Source of the DNA: Larix sibirica
Lineage: Eukaryota > Streptophyta > Pinopsida > Pinales > Pinaceae
Direction of reading: 5' to 3'
Assembly (NCBI GenBank): GCA_004151065.3
Contig: NWUY0304442697.1
Location: forward strand, 1-11,270
DNA length: 11,270 nt
Shown here: positions 1-9,212 of the stretch, one piece after another
Layout: each line of letters opens with the position of its first letter
Numbering within the stretch: position 1 is the stretch's first letter
Program-made: the position numbers and the translations under genes
Notes under the pieces: model-generated
What the model was told of the DNA's origin: nothing
Seen by the model: only the letters and a program-made list of their open reading frames with translations
Database searches by the model: none

Positions 1-1501
1 ACAACCATTGTTGAATACCAGACCACGAGTCTAACGCAACATTACCAAACCAAAAGTACGCATGCCTGAATAAGGCTTATAGCCATATCCCCAATTACAA
101 TACACAAATTTTAAACCTTGCCCTAAATACCATAGGACCTGTTGTCACACAATGTGGCAATCTCTGTATCAGCAAAGAATGACGACCACCAAACCAGTGG
201 AACCTCGAGACTATGCCCCAAAGTGTCACGCCAAGCAGGGTCCCCTCTCTTTAGGTTTCCCACATCCACCAAAAGCAGATCTAGACTAACCATGGGAGGT
301 GTCCCCAATCCAACTTTCCTGGATACTTGCCAATGAAACCAGCTTTCTCACAGTAGTTGTAGGACCGATTTGTAGATGAAACAAGGCACCTTGAGATTTA
401 ACAAGTTGGGAAATGTGGTACCCTGAGGGGATTCACTCTAGGGAAATACTTATGATTGGAACACTGAAAATAAATCCCCAAAAAGAGTCAAACAAGCAAC
501 AAACGGATAGGAATGAATGCACAGGTCACTTGAATGAAACTAAGATACAAGATTGAAAAGATGTCAAGATTGAATGAACTTAAACACAATGACATCTACA
601 GGATAAGATTTGCCAACCAGTCATGATGCCTTTTGTTGCCTGTTGAAATCATTGCTCAACACATTTAACGTCTCGGGTCAGGTGTTGTTCTTGGTTGAGC
701 AAATCACAAATTATAGTTCTAGACCCACAAATGATTACTAGACTTGGGTTTTAGATGGCTTCCCCAAGGGTTTAATTATACAAAAAATTGGGACAGCATA
801 TGAAGTCAGTCTAGAGGGTTAAAAAAATGGGTGCCTTAGAAATTATATGCTAGGAAAAAGACTCCAACTCCTAAGTGAGTTAATTTAATAAGGATTTAAC
901 ATTCAACAAGTTCACAAATGAGATTTTATTGGAAAATATAGGGGTTGGGCTGAGTTTAAAAGATAACCTAACACAAAAAGGGCCTACTATTATAAAATAT
1001 CAGATCTGGTATACGGCAGAACAGAATGCAAAACACACATGCAAATGGCTTGAAAGAGTTCCTAAATAGCTGAATTTAACATCTAAGAAACCACTGCCTA
1101 CTCCTAGGGCGATTTGGGGTCACTTATCTAAGACTTAGAATGGAAAATATAGTGAGGAGAAACGAAGAAAGATACAGCCATAAGGGAACAAGCAAAACCA
1201 CATGCATGCAACACAAATCAGAGAACAAGCAGTAGAGATATGAGTGACTAATGGATCAGCAATGCAACAGAGAGAGTTGAGGCACTTACCTTGTGTTATG
1301 TAGATTGAGATAAAGTTGCACAACCCTCCCTAGCAGTGGAATGTGAAAGTTGGTCCAGAATCTTTCCTCCACAAGCAAGGGCGCACTTGAAGCTCCCGGT
1401 TTCCTCAACCTACAAGCAAGAAAACTAAGTTAGTGACTTAAAATCCAAGATAAATCAAACACCAACTAGAAACCAGCTTGTAAACTGAAGGAAATGGCAT
1501 A
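1..1501. other. Non-coding AT-rich region, no gene found
   Basis: This stretch was read on both strands. Open frames are all about 60 codons or shorter and have no recognisable domain, no splice-bounded neighbours in a consistent frame and no homology I can name. An overlapping pair of short frames on opposite strands near 123-336 looks fortuitous. The composition is AT-rich with many scattered stops, as in intergenic DNA or an old, unrecognisable transposon body. I see no RNA gene, promoter or terminal repeat pair. Confidence 0.55.

Positions 1502-1548
<47 letters not shown>
1502..1548. repeat. (AG)n dinucleotide microsatellite
   Basis: About 23 AG units run almost uninterrupted, with a single G-to-A interruption at 1521. 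On the opposite strand this reads (CT)n and creates the Ser-Leu run in two short overlapping frames, which are therefore artefacts. AG/CT tracts are common in plant intergenic DNA and 5' UTRs, but no transcript evidence can be read here. Confidence 0.97.
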
Positions 1549-2305
1549 AGAAGGTGCTCCAAACATGAAAACAATAAGTAGAAACAAATCTTGGTTTGAA
1601 ATCCCCTTCTCCTGAGATAACCAAGGTGCACTGGGCGAATTTGGCCTCCAATCCTACACACAAATCTGCAAAGCAAACTCCCAAGCAACTGTACCAGCTA
1701 TTCGAATCACCAAAGAAGGTGGCAAGGGGAAATATTCATCCACAATGAACAAGAAACACGAGAAAAATATATCTGCAAATATGGTTCTCTATTTACTGCT
1801 GAAAATGGCCAAAAGTCCTTTACAATGGAGAGCTCACCCTCTTTATAGAGAAGAGGTGAGCAAAATCCCTAGCCCATAACGATGAAGGGTTGAGATTGAA
1901 ACATCACCAAGAGAGACCAATTGTTGACATTTATTCTCAATTTTACAACTTTGTCATGGTTGGAAATAACTATGAAGAAAGGGGGCGAATTGCCTCATTG
2001 AGCCCATGTACATAATAAAAATGCTAAGTGGTAACTTAAGTTACAATGTTGGGGCCACTAGGGAACCCCCTTGGTGGTCTTTTCCACCCCTCACCAAGTT
2101 ACAATGATCGAACATGAAGATGGAATGAGCATTTGCGCCCCTCATGAAGAGAATACAGCCCCCTTGGTGAAGACATGCTAAATCAAGTGAAAAACATGTT
2201 GTGGTGACTAGGAAATGATGAAAAAGTCACTAGGAATCCATTTCATGAAGATCGATGTCATTACTTTTCCTTTCTAGAGTCCCACTACCATATATTTAAA
2301 ACCTT

Positions 2306-2317
2306 AAAAAAAAAAAA
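2306..2317 (+). repeat. A12 homopolymer
   Basis: Twelve consecutive A residues follow CCTT. A poly(A) run can mark the 3' end of a LINE, SINE or processed copy on the plus strand. No identifiable body lies upstream and no target-site duplication was seen, so it is recorded only as a homopolymer. Confidence 0.9.
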
Positions 2318-2684
2318 TCAAACCTTAGGCTACCATTTTAATAATGCACCATAACTGGATCTTGGTCTTCCCATGGTCAAAATTGCAATCTGATACCTTG
2401 GATGGATTCCTTGACCCTTAGAACCATAGTGTGGATCAAATCCATGCCCAAAACCAACCTAAAGTCTTCAATATAAGGCTGCTCCAAATAATTAAATTAA
2501 TACTTAGGCTATTTTGTTGGAACTTAGGAAAATTAATCATTAATATCCAATTAATTCAAAATAACTGCAAATGATAAGTGGAGGGGACCAATTGGCCTCC
2601 AATGGTTGTAGCATGATAAAAAATGACTATGTGAAGGTATCATACTGCTCGCTAGCCCTATTGACCAAGTCAAATGCTGAAAAA

Positions 2685-2707
2685 GTCAAACTTGTTCAAA
2701 GTTTGAC
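2685..2707. repeat. Perfect 9-bp inverted repeat with 5-nt loop
   Basis: GTCAAACTT and its exact complement AAGTTTGAC flank GTTCA. Each arm contains a TTGAC/GTCAA core, the plant W-box core that WRKY factors bind, and another TTGACC lies at 2661. With no gene start nearby, a regulatory role is not supported, and an inverted repeat of this size is expected by chance now and then in 11 kb. Confidence 0.6.
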
Positions 2708-3900
2708 CATGATGAAATTTGATATAAGGACCATATCCAAAGCCTAAGTGAAAATGAGAAGTTTCTCAATTATGAAAAATATTGAAAGACAACTAAGTCT
2801 AAGACTATGCCTTACACAAGTGATCATCATTGAATCTTTGCATAATCTTCATCATAAAACAAAAACATAACAAAACATAAAGCAAACAGTCAGAGTTTTA
2901 ATTACATGTCAATCTCTAACTAGCCATCACAAAACATTGCATAGATCAAACTTCCTCTTGGATGGAGTGGATGGTCAATAAGTCAAAGGGCTAGTCAAGT
3001 GAAATATTGATCAATGGAAGACTTGAGTTACTCTTGGAGAGGAGGGGATAACAGGGGCCTCTGTGACATTCATTAGTTTGGCAAACACTAGGGAACAGAG
3101 TGTCTCACAAATGCATAATGTTCCCCTTTGACTTTAGCAAAACCCCCCTTTATTTCACTTTTCAGTTTTCACATTTGCATTTCACTTTCATTTCACATTT
3201 GATACTTTTCATTTTGGAGCTCTTTCTTTCTTTAAATATTTTAGTTTCATTTAAGCACTTTATTTGTTTGCAATCCTTGAGTTGACTAACGACTAAAAGG
3301 TACCGACCCTGGATTTCCTTATGGGCACTAGATATGACACGACCTTAGCTCCACTGCCACCGTCCATAGGTGCAACAAAGTTGCCACAGTAATGTTTTTT
3401 GAGAGCAAATACGTAGTACCTCTTAATTCAAGGAGTACCTACCCTTCTAGCCACCAACCAATTTCAAGGAGGGGGGTAACTTGTTTCAAGCCTCGGGAGT
3501 AGTCTTCAAGTGACTAGGCCAACCTTAGTTCGCACTCAATCCACAGGGATCTACAAGCATAAAAATATCAACGTGTCAAAAAGCTTTGTCACACACATCA
3601 GAATCGAGACACCATAGGTAAACATGGAGGCCATCCTCACAAAGAGGTCATAGAGGGGAAGGTCCTTGAGTTACTTAGTCATGTCTAGATCAATGGGATT
3701 TTCATCAACAAGGGTGAATCAATGGAGGATGAAAAAGGCCGATATATGTAACCAAGGGAAAATAGGTTGTGATCAATGCAATACCTCGAAGACCCTGCCA
3801 AATAGAAATATCTATATAAAACAAGAACTACTACTAGATGAAATGCTATGCAATTATCCTACTCACCATACTCATCAAAAGATCACAAGTGTAAGATAGA

Positions 3901-5074
3901 GCCTACAAATAGTCAGTTAGTCAATATAAGTCATAAAATCCATATATGATAACCTTTAGGCATGCATCTAATACATAGTTGGAACTGAAGAAGAAACATC
4001 ATAAACAGCATATGAAAATGTGGCAACCAAAATCGAACACTATACATCTCAAGGCATAGCAGCACAAATATATAGGTACAAAAACATATAGTAGGGGACC
4101 CACAGAAGTGGCTCAACAATAACATGGGTAACTTCCAAAAAGCTCTGCCCACCAAAACTGCTCCAACTCTGTCCATAATATGATCTCAACCATCAAATAC
4201 AAATGCAAAATCTCTATGCTCAGTGTAAAGGACTAACAGATCTTTGACTTGCTTTGGCAAAAATGAGGTATAGTACCCCCCATACAACTAGTGGTACAAC
4301 AGGACCATAATGCTTTCCTTTGCTTATTTATTCTCCCTTGTGTGTTCCTTTGAAGTCATGCACATAATTGGTGTCTTCATGTTTGTCATCAACGATCTGT
4401 ATACTGCAAAACAAACTTGTCCAATATTGGAGTGCCTAATACCAAAATGGATGAATCCTTGCAACATTAAGTTAGGTGACTCAATGTTATTTCCCACCAA
4501 AGACCTCCACATGAGAGCTACATGGTTTTGACCATTTCTCTACAACCAAGAGTTATCCCTATCTGAGGTACTTGTTCTTACACTCCTCTCATTTACAACT
4601 TAGTCAAAACAAAAATCGAAACATTGCACAATGTCCATTCCTTTTGGAATTATTTCAGTGCTTACAATATTTGCTCTCTCAAATAAACATGACTAACCAT
4701 TATGACAACCAACCATTTCCCATGTGACCAACCACTTTCACTTCACCATGATCGCATTCTCGATGACCTCTAAGTGACCTCTTACCATAAACTTGGCAAC
4801 CTTGGAACTTCACATTGAACATAGGGTGTCAGGTAACATCGATCATGCACCCTGAATTCTCAAGACAAGACTTTTGTCAGCACCATGTGGACCATGACTA
4901 AGGTGTCTGCCCAGCTTCTCCTTGCAATGACCTCTTAAAAGACTAATCCCATAACTGGTAGCTAACCATTCCAAACAACTTTAAAATATTCTCTATGACC
5001 CTCAAGAGAGTTGGTGGACAATGACCCTTTTTAACCAACAATCTTGACTACAAGTATAAGAAAAATCAGTAGAG
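3901..5074. other. Non-coding region downstream of importin relic
   Basis: No recognisable gene. Because the importin-5 relic runs leftwards on the minus strand, its 3' half would fall here if it were full length. I looked for the later HEAT-repeat motifs in all minus frames and found none. One segment around 4905-5000 has weak, scattered similarity that I would not defend. Short frames at 3931-4176 and 4310-4531 have no family signature. The sequence may be unrelated flanking DNA or a part of the relic decayed past recognition. Confidence 0.45.
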
Positions 5075-6853
5075 ACTCACCATAGCAATTTGACCAGTAC
5101 ATAACATACCTTTCAATGTGACCTTTTTGCTACTTGCCATGTACATTGTGTCAAGATGCACAATCATTAATATGGACATTAGATAAGGCATAACTACATC
5201 ATAATACTTATGAAACTGCTCCTAGGAGGAATTAGCAACAGATGCTAAATTTGTTAAAGCACCCTCTTGCACCATCTGCCTTTCCATTCTGCAAAAGAAT
5301 GGGCAACTTGCTCACTATACCATCCAAGTACGGTGTCAAAATATCAAGTGTACAATTTTCACTAAAGTTGAGCACTTGAAGCGGCATGTGCCTGCACTCT
5401 AGGGTTCTGAAAATCGTCCATAGCTCCAACAAGTGCAGACAAAACTTGGTGATCATATTGTTGTTGCAAGTCTGAGCCCAAATCAGTTAAAGTTGCCCAA
5501 TGGCATTGATGGTTTCCCATCATACACAAGGATGTGGATCTTCGAATGACTTCATAACCATTGGGACAACTTGTTCAAGGTTTTTTTAGCATCACCTCCA
5601 CACAGCCTTTTGCAGCCTGGGCAAGAGTGATGAGAGCAACATAATGTTTCCGCCAATCAGGATCGGCCAAAAAAGTAGGATGCAACTTGGAGGCAATGTG
5701 GACAATGGTGTTTCCACTTAGAGAAATAGCCAAACGATCCAAGCACTAGTGACCATCATTGTAATTAGTTGATTAACCAGCATCTTTGTCCTCGGTATTT
5801 GGATGCATGCCAGGCAGGATCATCTTCGATGTTGAGAAGTATTTTCATAAGAATAGCAAAAATCCTACAGATAAATTAGGGAATTTGCACATTACTCCAA
5901 GGGCATGCTCTCAAGCCTCTGAGAGGGTAATAATGAACTCTATGGCGAGATGTTGAGTGCCCCCTTCTAAGGTATCGGCCTCAGCAATCTGCAGCATGCT
6001 TCCGACCACATTAACAATCTATCGATGGAGAAACCATGGATCAGTGCCTGCCAACTCAATCAACATCTTGAGGGCCTCCTACGATGTGGTTGCGTTGTTT
6101 TTGTCGAGGGCCTCAGTGAGCGTCTGCATCATGGCGAGGATTAGGTCCTCGAAGTGATCACGGTTTTGCGGAGTCTCGATTGTCTAGACAAAGTTGGTCA
6201 TGGTTGCGAGGGTTGCGATTCGAACATCCAACAAGGAGATCGGGAGAGGCATTGGTGGAACACAGTGTGCAAGGTGGAGAGATGTGGGTGGAGATGGTCG
6301 CCTATGAATTGCGATAGCTACGCAAACATGAGCAACACGCTCTCCTTGAGGTGCAGAGATAAAGAGCTCACACATTGAAACATGAAGGGCAATAAATCTA
6401 GCCACTGGCCTTCTTCCATCATGGAGGCCGCGAGCTCAACAATGATGTTGCAAAGCTTCTTGACGATGGTCTTGGCCTCCTCACTCTGGACGCAAACGAG
6501 GAGATGGGCCTTGATGGCGATGTCAATCGTGGCCATATGTAGTTCTTGTCGCATGTGATCTTCTTCCTCAAGAGAATCGCCACCATGGCCTGAATTTCCA
6601 CTTGCCCACATGATTGTCAGACGACAATGAGCTTCAAGGCCAATGCACTCGAGTGCTTCTCCCTCCAGATGTTGAACAATGCCTCTACTTGGCCTCTTTG
6701 CTTGCATGCCTCCGCTTGGCCTCTTTGCTTGCTGCCAGTACTCATGAAGTGTGCTATCAGGGCCTCAAATGCCACCAATTTCAACCCCAACACAACATTT
6801 ATCTACGCTTCCACCCCTTCAATTATTGTGATAGTGTCCTTGCATTGATCCAT
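5075..6853 (-). pseudogene. Importin-5 type importin-beta (KETCH1/IMB3 family) pseudogene, 5' half
   Basis: Intact members are nuclear import receptors of about 1,100 residues built of HEAT repeats, which carry cargo through the nuclear pore and release it on binding Ran-GTP. Read on the minus strand, segments match the family in order: FEALIAHFMS, AILLRKKIT, NYIWPRL, KKLCNIIVELA, LLPFMFQCVSS, IGDHLHPHL, AMMQTLTEAL, LIELAGT, VVGSMLQIAEA, QHLAIEFIITL, NIEDDPAWHA, CLDRLAISLSGNTIV, INAIGQL, AMDDFQNPRVQAHA, LNFSENCTLDILTPYLDG and YYDVVMPYL. The order is collinear with roughly the first half of the protein, and no intron interrupts it. The frame changes eight times (near 6530, 6230, 5862, 5815, 5585, 5500, 5375 and 5265). 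In-frame stops lie at 6617, 6318, 6184, 6079, 6019, 5911, 5773, 5746, 5520 and 5222 (lowest base of each). No functional product is possible. Similarity fades near 5075. The 5' limit is uncertain; an ATGGCG in good context at 6933-6928 may be the original start, with scrambled sequence between. Family identity is from remembered motifs; I am confident of it. Confidence 0.92.
6681..6734 (-). repeat. 27-bp tandem duplication inside the importin relic
   Basis: Two adjacent 27-bp units (6681-6707 and 6708-6734) share GGCCTCTTTGCTTGC exactly and differ at only a few positions elsewhere. On the minus strand they repeat the segment read as KQRGQAEAC then KQRGQVEAL, where family members carry a single QRSQAEALFN-like stretch. 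The duplication is in frame (nine codons), so on its own it did not disrupt the reading frame. Confidence 0.85.
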
Positions 6854-6933
6854 CATAAATATTAAATTTGATCGATCTCACTCTCAATTTAGAAACAATG
6901 CTCAGCCTACTTGCTATTCGATGTTGTCGCCAT

Positions 6934-7446
6934 CGATGGAGGAAACAAAACAAGAGAAGAATTGATGGGAGAGTGAAGGAGTCATCATCCCTAATAAATC
7001 TTCATTTTTTTCTCCAAGTTTCCAACGCTTTTTCTACTGCGCACTTTGCAAATCCTTGAATGGATTGCAATCTCCTTTAATAGCACACTTCCCTTCATTC
7101 CAACGATTCCTCACCACAGTCTCAAATAAGAGAAGGGAGATGCCACAAAAATAATCCAAGAAAACGCTTCCACATCCATTAATTACATTACAAAAATCAC
7201 AAGCCATTCAAGTACTCCCTCACGCACTTCCCCACTACTCCATGTGTGCCAATCCAACTATATTAAATCCTATCAATTGCAATTGCAAATGCAAATGCCA
7301 TCATACTCTATAAGTCCCAACCCTTTCCTACAATAACTTTCTATGACTACATCACTCAAAGCTTAGCTTCCTCACATTCTTTAGTTGTGGAGGAGTTCTT
7401 GGAGAAGAACTCCTCACATAAGCCTCTCACCTCAAGAGCCCCACTG
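6934..7446. other. Unassigned sequence, possibly 5' UTR or flank of the importin relic
   Basis: No gene. On the minus strand, the part just before 6933 is T- and C-rich (TTCTTCTCTTGTTTTGTTTCC) and leads into ATGGCG, like a plant 5' UTR and start codon. Further out lie nested CAATTGCAATTGCAAATGC-type short repeats (about 7274-7301) and a strong hairpin (7386-7418). Either this is carried-over leader sequence of the importin copy, or it is the internal region of the LTR-type element whose primer site lies at about 7447-7459. Confidence 0.35.
7386..7418. repeat. Perfect 11-bp hairpin with 4-nt loop
   Basis: GAGGAGTTCTT (7390-7400) and AAGAACTCCTC (7405-7415) are exact inverted complements separated by GGAG. 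A bulged G at 7389 allows three more pairs (TGT 7386-7388 with ACA 7416-7418). It lies 30-60 bp from a decayed primer-binding site, on the internal side of the putative minus-strand LTR element, where packaging or dimerisation hairpins occur in retroelement RNAs. That role is inference only. Confidence 0.8.
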
Positions 7447-7647
7447 GATCTAATATGATATCAGAAAATAAGAAAGAGAGTTCCACAACAAAACTGTGTT
7501 GATTGTTCTATCAATGTAATTGTACACATATAAATACATGAAGGCTTTGCCTCAATATAGATACACTACCTTATCTCAACCATAACTACTTGAGAGAATA
7601 TCTAAGCCACACAATAAACTAGGAGCTAATCTAGCTCTCATCCAACA
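7447..7647 (-). mobile_element. Copia-type LTR vestige with decayed primer-binding site
   Basis: Read on the minus strand, the segment begins TGTTGGATGAG (from 7647), a usual plant LTR start. It continues through a TATA-like TATTTATATGTGTAC region and the tract AACTCTCTTTCTTATTTTC, which resembles the U5 end of many Copia LTRs. It is followed by TCATATTAGATCC (7459-7447), comparable to the initiator-Met tRNA primer site TGGTATCAGAGCC with about four changes. No CA end, target-site duplication, second LTR or gag/pol was found. An alternative reading with the primer site on the plus strand (7456-7465) is less consistent with the flanking sequence. Confidence 0.45.
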
Positions 7648-8764
7648 ACCTCCTAAAACCACTCAAGAAGCCTACTCATGTAGAGACACTATACTTGACA
7701 TTTTTATTATAATAACAAACTTATGTGACTAAACACAAGACAAGAATTAATTAATTGTTCGAAATAACAGCATTGATTGATTAACTAGCTACAAAGGCAA
7801 AGCTTGTCATTTCATGAATTGTATTGTTGATAACACTGATAAAAAGAAATGAAAGGAGAACCACTAATCTCTGACAATAATTCTTTACAATGAGAGAACA
7901 ATGTGTCAAAAACCAGGCAAAATATAATCTTGTTAGCAAATTTGACTTCATATCAAAAAACTCAAAACAGTAAGGTTCCTGCTGCAACAAAGATTTGTAT
8001 GTCTTATGCTTTAAACAGGTTTCTAGGGAAAGGTATAAAAATATTCAAGATAAGAATCTTATTGACAAGGTTTTCGAAGCAATATAGTAATCAGCGGAGT
8101 GTTCTATTGACAACGCAAGCTATGTCACAAGGTTTGGGTTTGAGTTCGGATTCGACAACCAAGGTTTGGGTTTGGGTTTGAGTTTGGATAGTTTAATAAA
8201 CAATTCCTAAGAATTTTATTCAAGTCCTTTCTATTCTTAATGAATATTTATTTGAAATTTCCTTCGATATATTTGAACATATTTTCCTACTTATGACCAA
8301 AACCAAGTACCACTGTCCATACACTTAGTCTCAATTCTTTAATCCTGAAACTTTTGCATTCATCTCCATGAAAACAAACATATGGTCGTTGACAACAACA
8401 AATTGATATGAATGTCGCAAACTTAGTTCCAACTACTGGATCACCGTGTTTTTATTGTATGTGTAAATTTCATGAATTCAAAGCCTTTTGTTGTCTGGGT
8501 AGAAAAGGAAAATGGATGCTAAACAAGAATAGAAAAGCGTAATGTATTCAATTACCACTCAAATAACATTCATCCATTCTCATTGAACTGAATGCTTAAT
8601 GCAAATATATTGCACTAATAAAATAGAAAACAACGCACAAGAGAAAGAAAGGTGCCTACATATGGAACTGTTTTTAACAAAAATGCATCCACAAATACAA
8701 ACTAAGAAGCAAAACATACAGTATTTTACTTTAATTAGAAGCTATCATACCCTTTGCTGCACAG
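7648..8764. other. Non-coding region downstream of the split gene
   Basis: No supported gene. Short frames at 7781-7990 (minus) and 7903-8181 (plus) have no family signature and no splice-consistent neighbours; the end of the latter is just the GGGTTT-type repeat read as Val-Trp. This is the 3' flank of the minus-strand gene ending at 8832, and it is AT-rich throughout. Confidence 0.5.
8128..8185 (+). repeat. Short GGTTTG-type repeat cluster
   Basis: CAAGGTTTGGGTTTG occurs twice 32 bp apart (8128-8142 and 8160-8174), and GGTTTG/GGGTTT hexamers extend the second copy. It is G/T-biased like telomere repeats, but the unit is a hexamer and not the plant telomere heptamer TTTAGGG, so it is a local simple repeat. 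Confidence 0.75.
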
Positions 8765-8770
8765 TTTATT
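8765..8770 (-). promoter_or_regulatory. Candidate poly(A) signal AATAAA
   Basis: TTTATT on the plus strand reads AATAAA on the minus strand, 62 nt after the in-frame TGA of the split gene. That position is typical for a near-upstream polyadenylation element in a plant 3' UTR and supports 8832 as the true 3' end of the coding region. The hexamer is common in AT-rich DNA, so it is supportive and not proof. Confidence 0.45.
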
Positions 8771-8831
8771 AGAAAGTAGTAGAGGAAATGAAGAAACTAT
8801 AATGAGGGATGACTATTTAATAGATCAATCT

Positions 8832-9212
8832 TCACCTGAAAGCAGGTGGCCGGCCAAGAGGTTCAGTTGGATACATGCCAGGCTCAGCAGTAGAAGCTTC
8901 ATACAGAACTGGAGGTCCTGGTGGTAAAGGTAAAATTCCATCTCCATCATGAACATTTTGTGGACCAATTCTTCCGTCATTATGGGTTCTAACACGTGGA
9001 GTTCCTCTTTCCCTTTTACCTGCAGCTTGTAACTCCTGCAAAGAATAACCTGCATCAAATTCTTTCCGATCCCCTTCACTTTCATGACTTGCCTTTTCAG
9101 GCTCCTCTCTTTGACTTGTGTTATCAATGGTTTCAGGGCTTCTGTTATCAACAGTTTCAGGTGCATTTATAGGAGCCGCAGAATCATCCTCTGTAGCATC
9201 ATGCAAGACAAT
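8832..9212 (-). other. Exon 5 (terminal) of the unrecognised gene
   Basis: The acceptor is ...GAGACAG before ATTGTCTTG. The other nearby AG (GGAG before ACAG) would shift the frame into an early stop, so this one is chosen. The exon encodes IVLHDATEDD, a Glu/Asp/Asn/Ser-rich region with two similar phrases (APETVDN, SPETIDN), a basic patch AGKRERGTPRVRT, then a Gly/Pro-rich end. It closes with TGA at 8834-8832, or with a donor at 8836/8835 if spliced further. Confidence 0.8.

Larger units (their letters stand above)
1549..3900. other. Non-coding region, probably decayed repeat DNA
   Basis: No coding frame longer than about 80 codons exists and none resembles a known family. Visible structure is limited to a 12-A run at 2306-2317, 11-bp direct repeats at 2038-2048/2096-2106 and 2066-2076/2159-2169, a perfect 9-bp inverted repeat at 2685-2707 with a 5-nt loop, and a T-rich pyrimidine stretch about 3120-3250. 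The short direct repeats and lack of coding content suggest an old transposon, but no LTR pair, primer site or polyprotein motif could be identified. Confidence 0.5.

Noticed and set aside
123-336. Short frames on both strands near the left edge
   Set aside because: They overlap each other antisense, are about 60 codons long, and match nothing I recognise.
1455-1688. Two overlapping minus-strand frames with a Ser-Leu repeat run
   Set aside because: The run is the (CT)n side of the microsatellite, and the flanks show no homology.
2388-2400. TCTGATACC as a minus-strand primer-binding site
   Set aside because: Only nine bases match and the next bases break the motif; no LTR-like sequence adjoins it.
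6318-6707. 129-codon minus-strand open frame as a standalone gene
   Set aside because: It is a piece of the importin-5 relic. Its first part is out of frame with the homologous sequence and its end is a glutamine codon turned to TAG, with homology continuing past the stop.
5957-6865. Several plus-strand open frames of 60-83 codons
   Set aside because: They are antisense shadows of the importin relic, which has residual coding-like composition; none has a domain signature.
7497-7647. Complete 151-bp solo LTR bounded by TGTTG and CAACA
   Set aside because: The ends form a short inverted pair, but flanking 5-bp sequences do not match as a target-site duplication, and the LTR-like U5 tract extends beyond 7497.
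8128-8185. Interstitial telomere repeat
   Set aside because: The unit is a GGTTTG/GGGTTT hexamer, not the plant TTTAGGG heptamer, and is too short and irregular.
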